64,000 nt of DNA, taken from contig PHFB01000002.1 of the NCBI GenBank assembly GCA_002841355.1, positions 369,414-433,413 of the forward strand, read 5' to 3'. Shown in pieces: positions 25,107 through 32,681 of this stretch. A program made the position numbers and the translations under genes. Under the pieces are notes generated by a model. It had not been told where the DNA came from. It worked only from the letters and a program-made list of their open reading frames with translations, and did no database searches. Position 1 is the first letter of the stretch, and each line of letters starts with the position of its first letter. The stretch is from Actinobacteria bacterium HGW-Actinobacteria-1 (GTDB taxonomy: Bacteria > Actinomycetota > Coriobacteriia > Anaerosomatales > Anaerosomataceae).

Positions 25107-25187
25107 GTCATATCCTGCAATGGAGACTGCGGAGTCCTTGTTAGGACGAGTGAGGGTGCGAGATTGTCTTAGGGCTGGAGGAGACTG

Positions 25188-25517
25188 ATGGGAATCCGTG
25201 ACCTGCTCAAGAACTTGGCTGACGGCAAGTACGACGGAGAAAGAACTGATTCCGAGATCAATGGGGTCGCATCGGGCTTCTTCATTGACAAAGGAACGCC
25301 TGTCAAATACCGGGAAGGTAAGAGCACCAAGTTCTTTGATGGAAAAGAGAACACTCGGACTCCAGGCAAGCGAACGGAAGAGCGCTATGAGACCGCTGAA
25401 GAGAAGGCCAACTTCTTGAAGAAGTACGGTTTCATCCAAGAGATGTTCGGCCGTCATCCCGAGGTCGTAGATCTCAGCAAGAAACACTACGAGACTGAGA
25501 AGAAGAAGCAGAAGTAG
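25188..25517 (+). CDS. Small lysine-rich unknown protein
   Basis: A 109-residue hydrophilic, lysine-rich protein behind a strong GGAGGAG. Base composition is clearly poorer in G+C than its neighbours, which suggests a separate, recent origin. No membrane segment, cysteine or recognised motif. The C-terminus ends in a run of Lys and Gln. It stands alone between a terminator and a 235-base gap. Confidence 0.6.
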   Translation: MGIRDLLKNLADGKYDGERTDSEINGVASGFFIDKGTPVKYREGKSTKFFDGKENTRTPGKRTEERYETAEEKANFLKKYGFIQEMFGRHPEVVDLSKKHYETEKKKQK

Positions 25518-25752
25518 GGCTTGAGGCGGCAGACGGCCTGCGGGCACATGCTCCGTGCGGCCACTCCGATTCTCCCAAGTCCGGTAGATTCCCTGCCAAT
25601 GCCTCTCACTGGAGATGTCGCCGGCGCGGGGTGGCAGCATCGTCCTAACGCGCTTCCAGCTGACGCGCCGAAGCGCTCGGCTACACTGTCAGGTATCGGC
25701 GCGCAGCTGAAGCGCGGAGACGCTAGGTGTACGACTTCATGGGGGGAGCGCA

Positions 25753-26331
25753 ATGCCACAGTACGTTACTACTCTCATCTGGCTAGTCGCTGGAATATGC
25801 GTCGGATCGGTCGCAACATGGGTCCTGATACGGAGACGTTTCGACGACATCGCACTCCAGCGCCGCCAGGTTGAGGAGATTCGCGAACTTGAGCGTCAAC
25901 TCCATGTCAAAGACTGCGAGCACTTGGACGCCCTCACCGCGCAGAAGCAAGAGCTGCTCGCAGCGCGGGAAGCTGAGTTGCGGAATGCTATCGCGGAGAC
26001 ACGCGAAGTAGAACGCGCGGAGTTCGAGCGGCTAGTGAACTCGTTCTCAGTCAAGGTGTCGCCGTACGCCAAGGTTTCGAAGACAGGGAGCCGCTGGCGT
26101 CGGCAGGTGCAGAGGGAGTCCGGCTACCAGTATCAGCTCTTCGTGAATGGCGTTCCCGCGTTCGCACCCCATGTTGAGATTACCCAGAGTGATCATGAAA
26201 CGGAGATAGACGAAGAGAGCCTGCTCAGGTTGGCCTCCCAAGCGACCGAGGTGGCGGCCCAGGGTTTCGGGGCCGTGTCCCAATTCGTTCAGATTGCTCG
26301 ACCCGTCCTGGTGAAACAGCTTGTGAAGTAG
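25753..26331 (+). CDS. Membrane-anchored coiled-coil protein
   Basis: A 192-residue protein with one N-terminal helix (residues 6-26, IWLVAGICVGSVATWVLI), then a coiled coil at about 30-95 rich in Glu, Arg and Gln. A small globular tail contains NSFSVKVSPYAKVSKTGSRW. One residue segment, GYQYQLFVNGVPAFAPHVEI, looks like a beta hairpin. Starts with ATG after GGGGGGAGCGCA. No family recognised; single gene. Confidence 0.55.
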   Translation: MPQYVTTLIWLVAGICVGSVATWVLIRRRFDDIALQRRQVEEIRELERQLHVKDCEHLDALTAQKQELLAAREAELRNAIAETREVERAEFERLVNSFSVKVSPYAKVSKTGSRWRRQVQRESGYQYQLFVNGVPAFAPHVEITQSDHETEIDEESLLRLASQATEVAAQGFGAVSQFVQIARPVLVKQLVK

Positions 26332-26349
26332 GCGTTCGACGTTCGAAGC

Positions 26350-26568
26350 TCATCCACTGGGGTCTGTCTCGCGTGGCGGACATGGATCATCAGGGCTCTC
26401 AACAGCGGGCTTCACGGACGAATCTGCCACGATCACTCCCGCACTGACGAGGTCGAGGAGCGTTCGGGCGAAATGCTGTGACTCCTCAAGCGTGAGGTCA
26501 CACCCTTTTCGCGCCATGGCCGCCTGGATCGCCTCGCCGAACACCGGCTTCCGGCATCCCCCATCCAT
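26350..26568 (-). CDS. Possible small unknown protein
   Basis: A 72-residue frame with a start (ATG at 26568) behind GGGGGG and a helical middle (GEAIQAAMARKGCDLTLEES), then QHFARTLLDLVSAGVIVADS. The composition is protein-like, unlike the longer frame that extends further upstream. Nothing recognised. It is the only support for a gene between 26332 and 26710, a stretch otherwise without features. Confidence 0.35.
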   Translation of the reverse strand: MDGGCRKPVFGEAIQAAMARKGCDLTLEESQHFARTLLDLVSAGVIVADSSVKPAVESPDDPCPPRETDPSG

Positions 26569-26710
26569 TCTTCCGAGCCCCCCATTCGTATCGGACCCAC
26601 CCCCGCAGTCTGCCCATATGCTAGACCCCCGGAACGGAAGGGTGGGGTAAGCGGCGGGCAAGCGATCCGTGTTAGCCTCCCTGCTGTCAGGGTCGATGAG
26701 AGGATCGCAC

Positions 26711-26980
26711 GTGAGCGCAGACGACCGAGCCGCCCGGATCGACGCCATAGCGGTCAAAGCTCTCTTGCTTGCGCCCGGTGACACGTTCGCGGTGCCGGTG
26801 TCGGGGGACGATCGCGAGGCGGAGCGCGCGCTGGCGGACATCGAGCGCGCGATCGAAAGACAGTACGGCGCGGGCCGCGACATGCTGTCCGACCTCGCTC
26901 GCCCAGACGAGTTGGCGATGAGCATCGTCCGAACTCGTCAGGCCTCTCACATCATCATCGAACGCGCCGCTGCCTCCTGA
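26711..26980 (+). CDS. Small unknown protein
   Basis: An 89-residue acidic protein starting VSADDRAARIDAIAVKALLL with GTG behind AGAGGAT. An ATG 14 bases upstream is out of frame; an in-frame GTG at 26669 is less supported. Composition is typical coding with mixed helices. No motif recognised. Confidence 0.45.
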   Translation: MSADDRAARIDAIAVKALLLAPGDTFAVPVSGDDREAERALADIERAIERQYGAGRDMLSDLARPDELAMSIVRTRQASHIIIERAAAS

Positions 26981-27021
26981 GAATCGTGCCATCTAACTGC
27001 AGTGCCCTTTCCTCGACATGC

Positions 27022-27067
27022 TTGCCATCGGTTGCGCGATACGCTACACTTGAGGTGTCAGCAAGTC
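27022..27067 (+). promoter_or_regulatory. Repeated element promoter, copy 1, with TGTCAGCAAGTC motif
   Basis: TTGCCA (27022-27027) and TACACT (27045-27050) are 17 bases apart, an ideal promoter. The spacer GTTGCGCGATACGC is shared with the copy at 27636. TGTCAGCAAGTC at 27056-27067 follows in both copies, just downstream of the expected transcription start. The conserved block drives the 27088 gene. Confidence 0.7.
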
Positions 27068-27087
27068 AGCCGAAGAAAGCAGGACAG

Positions 27088-27351
27088 ATGAGCGAAACCA
27101 AGAAGCGGGTGCGGCCGGCAACATCCATCCCCATCGACCCCGCCAAGTTGCGGCTGGTGTTGCGCCGCCGATTCATCAACAACCGCGAGATGAGCGAACT
27201 GCTCGGAAAGTCCTCCGAATGGATGGCGGTCGTGCTACACAAGCGGCGCATCAACTTCTACATGCTCGACGACCTCGCAGGTGCCCTGAACATGAACTTC
27301 GGCGACCTGTTCGAGGAGATCGTCGACGAGGAACAGTGGCTGGCGCTCTAG
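27088..27351 (+). CDS. Small XRE-like regulator
   Basis: An 87-residue protein. Residues 20-80 form a helix-turn-helix-like region: RRFINNREMSELLGKSSEWM, then LDDLAGALNMNFGDLFEEI, the common closing helix of XRE proteins. The first 15 residues are basic. AGGACAG precedes the ATG at 27088. A strong terminator follows seven bases after the stop. It may bind the repeated motif at its own promoter, by inference. Confidence 0.65.
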   Translation: MSETKKRVRPATSIPIDPAKLRLVLRRRFINNREMSELLGKSSEWMAVVLHKRRINFYMLDDLAGALNMNFGDLFEEIVDEEQWLAL

Positions 27352-27357
27352 ACTCTA

Positions 27358-27382
27358 GAGCCCCCGGACTCTCCGGGGGCTC
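27358..27382 (+). terminator. Hairpin terminator after the 27088 gene
   Basis: GAGCCCCCGGA (27358-27368) and TCCGGGGGCTC (27372-27382) are perfectly complementary around CTC. No T-run follows. The next 250 bases hold no gene I can support. Confidence 0.7.
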
Positions 27383-27635
27383 GCCACTCTGCACTCGTGC
27401 ACAGCGCAAGGGCGGCTAGGGCCGAACGCCCGCACCCGCCGAGCCGCCCCGGATGTCGTTCGCCCTCGGCACGATCCGCCGAGGACTCCTCACCGGCTGC
27501 GCCTGGCTGCGACCGCTAGACCCTCGGCATGGAAGAGGGGGGATGGGGTCGGCGATGCTGGGCTGGCGGCGCTGAGGGGGTCTCGCGCTCTGCGAAAAAA
27601 CATGCTCTGACCTGCGAATATTTCGAGAATAGTGC

Positions 27636-27681
27636 TTGCCATTAGTTGCGCGATACGCTACACTAGAGATGTCAGCAAGTC
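27636..27681 (+). promoter_or_regulatory. Repeated element promoter, copy 2, with TGTCAGCAAGTC motif
   Basis: TTGCCA (27636-27641) and TACACT (27659-27664) are 17 bases apart, with the same GTTGCGCGATACGC spacer core as copy 1. TGTCAGCAAGTC lies at 27670-27681. It precedes the RadC-like gene at 27702, whose GAAGGGAG follows the motif. Confidence 0.7.
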
Positions 27682-27701
27682 GCAATGAAGGGAGCACCAC
27701 A

Positions 27702-28172
27702 ATGGCAAGGAGCAGGAAGAGTTACCCGCAAGGCATGGCGCTGCAGGTAGTTTCGACCTACCTCGTGCGCGAAACCGTATCGAGCGAACTCGACACCGTG
27801 AGTACGCCCGAGGATGCAGCGAAGGTCGTTCGTGACCTGTTCGACTTCGACCACCTCGACCGTGAGCAGTTCGTCGCGCTGGCCCTCAACACCAAGAATC
27901 GCGTAATCGGTGTGTGGGCCGTGTCGGTCGGGAGCCTGAACGCCTCAATCGTTCACCCCCGCGAACTGTTCAAGCCCGCCGTGATGCTCTCGGCAGCCTC
28001 CATCGTCATCGCCCACAACCACCCGAGCGGCGACCCCACTCCGAGCGGTGCCGACATCCAGCTGACCCGCCGAATCGTCAAGGGCGGGGACGTCCTCGGT
28101 ATCGAACTCCTCGACCACGTTGTCGTAGGCGATGAGTCCATCGCCTCGCTGCGTGACTTGGGGCTGATGTAG
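27702..28172 (+). CDS. RadC-like MPN/JAMM domain protein
   Basis: A 156-residue protein. Its metal-binding motif is IAHNHPSGDPTPSGAD (H-x-H and a later Asp), followed by the typical LLDHVVVGD and SLRDLGLM ending. It lacks the N-terminal helix-hairpin-helix region of full-length chromosomal RadC, so it is the short form common on mobile elements. The biochemical role of RadC proteins is unsettled. It is controlled by the repeated promoter at 27636 and followed by stacked hairpins. Confidence 0.85.
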   Translation: MARSRKSYPQGMALQVVSTYLVRETVSSELDTVSTPEDAAKVVRDLFDFDHLDREQFVALALNTKNRVIGVWAVSVGSLNASIVHPRELFKPAVMLSAASIVIAHNHPSGDPTPSGADIQLTRRIVKGGDVLGIELLDHVVVGDESIASLRDLGLM

Positions 28173-28186
28173 AAAGCCGATTGCCC

Positions 28187-28240
28187 TGGGGGTCGGGTTC
28201 ACGCCCGGCCCCCAAGCCCCCGCCAGCGGGAGCTTGGGGG
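28187..28240 (+). terminator. Overlapping, mutually exclusive hairpins after the RadC-like gene
   Basis: TGGGGGTCGGG (28187-28197) pairs with CCCGGCCCCCA (28204-28214), forming a terminator-like hairpin. The right arm shares CCCCCAAGC (28209-28217), which can also pair with GCTTGGGGG (28232-28240). Only one of the two can form at a time, a switch-like layout. A third small stem, CCCGC with GCGGG, sits inside the second. Confidence 0.5.
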
Positions 28241-28860
28241 CGTCGCCCCACGGAGATCAAAGTCGCTCGCGGGCCGACCAGCGCTTCGCGCCAACCCGCG
28301 ATATCATTGTCCCTGACGGCTCTTCATTGAGCCGTGTGCTTCCCGGACTTGCTGACACTTCTCCGGGGACGGGGCATCCAGCTCAATCGAGCCGGGTGCC
28401 CCGTCGCTTTGTCGTGTGGTTCGCACGGTCGCCGCGATCCCGCCGTCCGTCCGCCGGCCTGACCACAGGCAGCCCACCCGTGGACAGCCCGACCGTCTCC
28501 GACCTGCTTCAGGGGTCGGAGACTCGGACTTCCCGAATCACATCGCGGACTTCACTCGCGCGGCGTTCAGCGAGTCCGGGCGGTTGAAGAGAGAACGCAG
28601 GATAAGCGTCGCTGCTCACTGCGCAGCACCGCGACGGGAACGCATCACCGGCTAAGCCGGTGAGCAGCCGAAACGCATCCGAGATGCCGCCCAGCGGCAG
28701 AGCTGCTATCGGGCACTCTCGGCGACCCGGAGCTGCTCACATCTGAGCACGAGAGCTGCTCGGAAAACGGCCTCTTGATCCGCCCTCCGAGGTGAAAGTC
28801 CTGTGCACTCGTGCAGAGCGCGTACCATGCGCTCTTGCATACCAGTCCTCGGATGGAAGG
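28241..28860. other. Gene-free hairpin-rich gap before the mobilisation genes, candidate oriT
   Basis: About 600 bases without a supportable gene, just upstream of a MobC-like protein and relaxase. Inverted repeats seen: ACGGCTC / GAGCCGT at 28316-28335; a 17-base imperfect stem GACGGGGCATCCAGCTC with GAGCCGGGTGCCCCGTC at 28368-28405; and the perfect TCACCGGC-TAA-GCCGGTGA at 28643-28661. The motif TGTCAGCAAGTC of the two promoters occurs here on the minus strand (28346-28357). Position and inverted repeats fit an origin of transfer, but no nick site can be named from the sequence alone. Confidence 0.4.
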
Positions 28861-28869
28861 GTGCCTGTC

Positions 28870-29319
28870 GTGTCAAACAAGCGTGCGCCTCTGGGAAGCG
28901 CGGGAACGCCGAAGCGCCTGATGATCCGGCTGACGCCGGAGGACTACGACAGGCTCTCGGCCCTGGCGGCCAGCGATGGCGTTGCGATGGCGGTCAAGGG
29001 GCGCGAAGTGATGCTGGCGGGGATGGACCCGCAGATCTTCGGTGAGCGCTACTACGACGTGGAGCGCCTACTGCGAAGCGTCGTCAAAGCCGAGATGGAG
29101 ACGCACTCGGAGCGGCTGCACAAGAGGCTCTATCGGGTCGGCGGTATCACGGTCGCGATGGTGTACTTCGTCCGCGAGGTACTCAGCAGGATCCTCGAAC
29201 TCGATCCGCACGGTGTCACGCAGATGTGGCGAGAGGCGGAGGGTCACGGGTTCAAGTACATGGGTGCGAAGCAGCCCGAATCGATGCCGGACGATGACGG
29301 GCAGGGAAGCGCGCCATGA
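28870..29319 (+). CDS. MobC-like relaxosome accessory protein
   Basis: A 149-residue protein with a ribbon-helix-helix-like start: KRLMIRLTPEDYDRLSALAA. The mid-region is charged and helical with EMETHSERLHKRLYRVGGIT. Such proteins help the relaxase open oriT. Its TGA overlaps the relaxase ATG (ATGA), which strongly supports a shared role. The GTG at 28870 is taken because GGAAGG stands nine bases ahead; upstream in-frame starts are possible. Confidence 0.65.
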   Translation: MSNKRAPLGSAGTPKRLMIRLTPEDYDRLSALAASDGVAMAVKGREVMLAGMDPQIFGERYYDVERLLRSVVKAEMETHSERLHKRLYRVGGITVAMVYFVREVLSRILELDPHGVTQMWREAEGHGFKYMGAKQPESMPDDDGQGSAP

Positions 29320-30836
29320 CACTCGGGCCTCTCGTCGTGAAAGTCAGCTACGCCGCTCCGAGCGCCGGGGACGGCGCGCACGCCACCTACATCGCCACAC
29401 GGCCCGGCACGGACCTGACGGTCACGGCCGACTCCATCGCGCGGATGGTGACTCGCGATATCGCGGACGACGCCACGTACACCCGCTACATCGCCGAGCG
29501 CCCCGGCGTGGTCGCCGACGGCGGGCCCCACGGTCTGTTCGACGAGAACGGCATCCCCGATCTTGCCTCCGTCACCGATGAGCTGGCAGCCCTCTCGCAC
29601 GCCCCGCTCTATCGCGTGATCGTTTCCGTTAGCCGAGCTGACGCCGAGGAGCTTGGCCTGGACTCCAAAGCGCAGTGGGAGCGCCACGTTCGCGCCAGCG
29701 TCGATGCCATGTCCAGGGCTACAGGAATCCCGCGCGAGAACATGCGGTGGGTGGCGGCCCACCACAATCCCGTGGTCGGGCATCCGCACGCGCACATCAT
29801 GCTCTGGGACAGGACCGACAGTCCCGCGTTCAAGCGAGTAGTCCCCCAGCGGCGAGCGGGAGCAGGCCACATACCCGCTCCCCGGCTGAAGGCCCTTCGT
29901 GGGGCGTTCACCCGTGAGATCTACGGCGCAGTGCGCGAGGGTGTGTATGAGGCGAAGGGTCGCGCTCGCTCGGAGATCCGTATGTTCGGCACCACATCCC
30001 TCTCTCTGGCCGTCGAAGAACGCCGGCAGATCGGTGCGGGGCTCGCCCTCCCAGCGGTCTCAGGCCTCACGCGCGATCTGGATGCTCTGTCGCGCACACT
30101 GCCTGGACGCGGCCGGGCTGCATACAAGTACGCCTCACCTGAGACGAAGGCCGCAGTCGATCGGATCGTGGACAAGCTGATGTCGGCGGCGCCGATCGCC
30201 GAGCGGGTCACCGCGTATGCCGATGCGGCCGTGGAGCTCAAACGGCATCACACCGCCGATCCCGATGAGCTTGCATCCGCGCGCGTCAACGCAGAGGCGG
30301 ACGTGCGAGCACGACTGGCTCCCGACGTACTGCAGGCCGCCGTGAGCATCCAGATCTTGAGGACGGACGAAGGCATCATCCGAACTGCTCCGCTGGTGGT
30401 CCGCAACCACTTGCTGCGAGGGGCGCCCGAGCAGACACGTGTGTTCTACGCTCGGGCCCTCATGACTGCGGGGATCGACGAGAACACGGCCGGCAGCGTG
30501 ATGGTCAAGTCGTGTCGGGGCGACGAGCCGATTGAGGCTACGGCGACCCGCATAGCGACCGTCTACGCAGAAGGCCGACCGCTTCGCCCGTCCGAGTGGG
30601 CGGCGTGGCGTAACGAGAACGCGCTCCCCGAGCTCTCGGCAGGGCTGCAGCAGACCGCGGCTACGCTCCACCTGCTCGAGCAGGTGTCACGACATCTGTC
30701 CCCACAGCGCTCGCCGGCGGCCCAGGAGGTTGCACGGATCGACTGGGGCAGGCTCGGACGAGCCACACGCCCGACAGGTCGCGCGGACGGGGGCCGCGGC
30801 ATGACGCTCGACCCACGAGACGGCCTGTCGTCTTAG
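29316..30836 (+). CDS. Conjugative relaxase with histidine triad (MOBP / MobL-like)
   Basis: A 506-residue protein. The relaxase centre is seen at about residues 140-170: NMRWVAAHHNPVVGHPHAHI, where HPHAH gives the metal-binding histidines. An upstream region with YTRYIAERPGVVADGG could hold the nicking tyrosine. The C-terminal 250 residues are helical and Ala-rich with no helicase motifs. It is expected to nick oriT and lead the strand into the type IV channel. It follows the MobC-like gene by ATGA overlap and precedes parA/parB. Confidence 0.8.
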   Translation: MTLGPLVVKVSYAAPSAGDGAHATYIATRPGTDLTVTADSIARMVTRDIADDATYTRYIAERPGVVADGGPHGLFDENGIPDLASVTDELAALSHAPLYRVIVSVSRADAEELGLDSKAQWERHVRASVDAMSRATGIPRENMRWVAAHHNPVVGHPHAHIMLWDRTDSPAFKRVVPQRRAGAGHIPAPRLKALRGAFTREIYGAVREGVYEAKGRARSEIRMFGTTSLSLAVEERRQIGAGLALPAVSGLTRDLDALSRTLPGRGRAAYKYASPETKAAVDRIVDKLMSAAPIAERVTAYADAAVELKRHHTADPDELASARVNAEADVRARLAPDVLQAAVSIQILRTDEGIIRTAPLVVRNHLLRGAPEQTRVFYARALMTAGIDENTAGSVMVKSCRGDEPIEATATRIATVYAEGRPLRPSEWAAWRNENALPELSAGLQQTAATLHLLEQVSRHLSPQRSPAAQEVARIDWGRLGRATRPTGRADGGRGMTLDPRDGLSS

Positions 30837-30920
30837 AAGAACACTCCCGGAAAGGTCGTGCCAATGGCCGCTCGGTACGCTCAAGCGGGTGCTGCCCGCG
30901 AATCGATGAAGGGGACACGA

Positions 30921-31721
30921 ATGCAGAGAACGACCAGGCGGATCGCCATCGCCTCGCAGAAGGGTGGCGTCGGGAAGACGACCACGGCCTGGAATGTCGC
31001 GGCAGGGCTCACCGCCAAAGGACGCAACGTGCTCGTCGTGGATCTCGACGGTCAGTGCCACCTGACCACAGGCGTACTCGGCGCACCGCCGGCGCGAAGC
31101 CTCTGGGACGTGTTGACGGATGGCATGAGCGCTCAAGAGGCCATCGTGCCAGGCTCGGAGTTCGCCCTGCTTGCCGCCTCCGAGATGCTGTCTCGCGCCG
31201 ACTACGATCTCGGCGGTCGACCGGGCCGGGACTTCCTTCTCTCCCGTGCCCTGAAGGGTCGGCGAGATCCAGCAAGCGGCACACGTGCGCCAGGTGTGCA
31301 GGAGGACTACGACTACATCATCTTGGACTGCCCGCCGTCTCTCGGCATCATGACCGCCAACGCGCTCGCCTACGCCAGTGAGGTCATCGTTCCGGTCACA
31401 CCGGGGCTCTTCGCCGTCAGCGGGCTTGGGATGCTGGGCTCTGTCATCGCCGAGACGATCGATGCCGGCGTCAACGAGAACCTCGGAATAGCCGGCATCC
31501 TGCTCACCCAGTACGAGGGTGGGACGGGCCTGCACCGCAGTATCGCGTCAGCCGTCGAGGAGCAGTTCCCCGGGCTGCTCTACCCGCTCGCGATTCGCAA
31601 GAACGTAGCGATTGGCGAGGCGCACGCCGCGGGTCGAAGCGTGCTGTCCTACGCACCGAAGAGTCACGGTGCGGCCGACTACACCGAACTCGTCGAGCAT
31701 CTGATCAGGCAGGAGGGCTAG
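30921..31721 (+). CDS. parA: ParA-type partition ATPase
   Basis: A 266-residue ParA/Soj-family ATPase. Deviant Walker A is KGGVGKTTTAWN at about residues 16-27; Walker A-prime follows in VLVVDLDGQCH, and Walker B in DYIILDCPPSLG. Its C-terminal half has the typical VPVTPGLFAVSGL switch. Family role: positions plasmids or elements with ParB. The ATG at 30921 has AAGGGG eight bases ahead; an in-frame ATG at 30906 is possible. parB begins two bases downstream. Confidence 0.9.
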   Translation: MQRTTRRIAIASQKGGVGKTTTAWNVAAGLTAKGRNVLVVDLDGQCHLTTGVLGAPPARSLWDVLTDGMSAQEAIVPGSEFALLAASEMLSRADYDLGGRPGRDFLLSRALKGRRDPASGTRAPGVQEDYDYIILDCPPSLGIMTANALAYASEVIVPVTPGLFAVSGLGMLGSVIAETIDAGVNENLGIAGILLTQYEGGTGLHRSIASAVEEQFPGLLYPLAIRKNVAIGEAHAAGRSVLSYAPKSHGAADYTELVEHLIRQEG

Positions 31722-31723
31722 GG

Positions 31724-32677
31724 ATGGGGCGACCGAGGATCGAGCGCGGCGCGAAGCAGGGCGATGTGATCAGGGATCGCGTGGCGGCCGTGGCCGCACG
31801 CTCCGCCCGGCCAACCAGTCTGCTCGGCCAGAAGACAGACAGGTCGGTGACCGTGCCCCTCGACCAGCTCCACCCGGACCCGCGCAACAACGAGGTGTTC
31901 GAGCTCGGAGGCATTGAGGATCTGGCGCGCGACATTGAGGCCAATGGGCTGGCCCACTACCCCGTCGTGCGTCCCCATCCCGAGTTCGAGGACGAGTACA
32001 TGATCGTGGCTGGCCATCGCCGCCATGCGGCGCTCTCGCTACTCGTCGAGCAGGGTCACGGTGGGCGCTTCGGGCAGGTGGTCTGCCACCTCGTGCCCTC
32101 CGATGACCTGGACTCCGGCGTACTCATGCTCACCACCAACGTTCGGCAGCGCGACCTTTCCACACTGGAACGCATCCACACGATCGCATTCGCCCAACGC
32201 CTTGTCGCCGAGCTTCGCGAGGCGGGGCGCCTCGAAGCGGGGACGACCACGGACGGCAAGATCGCCGAACTCGTCAACCTCGCGCCACGCACTGTCGCTT
32301 ACTACCGCTCGCTGACCAAGCTCATCGAGGGCCTTCGCGGGATGCTCGACGAACGGCGTATCACGTTCACCACGGCACGCGAGCTCGCGCAACAGCCCGT
32401 TGATGTCCAAGAACGTGTCCTGGCAGAGATCGAGTCGGGGGAAGATGGCGCGCTGAGCGGTGCGCAGGTCGCCGCAATCACGGAGTCGGCGACGGCCAAG
32501 GAACCGACTGTGGCCAAGGCCCCCGATGCCGACAGGCTCATCACCGCGCTGGAACGAGCCGCCGAGAAGGTCTCGAACCTAGAGCAGACCACGCCAGACG
32601 AGATCGCCACGTTCACTCCACGCATCGCCGCCGTTGCCGATCTCCTGGACGCCATCACTGCCAAGAGAGGGGTCTAG
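31724..32677 (+). CDS. parB: ParB-type partition protein
   Basis: A 317-residue ParB/Spo0J-type protein. The N-terminal nuclease-like/CTPase domain includes VPLDQLHPDPRNNE and MIVAGHRRHAAL (GERR-like box), and then LMLTTNVRQRDLSTLERIHT. A helix-turn-helix follows with IAELVNLAPRTVAYYRSLTK. The C-terminal 100 residues are helical and probably dimerise. Starts 2 bases after parA, so it is one operon. A ParA/ParB pair on an integrative element suggests a replicating circular stage that needs to be kept. Confidence 0.9.
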   Translation: MGRPRIERGAKQGDVIRDRVAAVAARSARPTSLLGQKTDRSVTVPLDQLHPDPRNNEVFELGGIEDLARDIEANGLAHYPVVRPHPEFEDEYMIVAGHRRHAALSLLVEQGHGGRFGQVVCHLVPSDDLDSGVLMLTTNVRQRDLSTLERIHTIAFAQRLVAELREAGRLEAGTTTDGKIAELVNLAPRTVAYYRSLTKLIEGLRGMLDERRITFTTARELAQQPVDVQERVLAEIESGEDGALSGAQVAAITESATAKEPTVAKAPDADRLITALERAAEKVSNLEQTTPDEIATFTPRIAAVADLLDAITAKRGV

Positions 32678-32681
32678 CACC

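Noticed and set aside
26350-26925. 191-codon frame on the minus strand
   Set aside because: The upstream two thirds oppose the 26711 gene and have Ser/Arg-rich shadow composition; only the last 72 codons were kept, with low confidence.
28234-28587. Open frame of 117 codons on the plus strand in the gap before the relaxase
   Set aside because: It runs through strong inverted repeats and has unlikely composition; it has no good start site.
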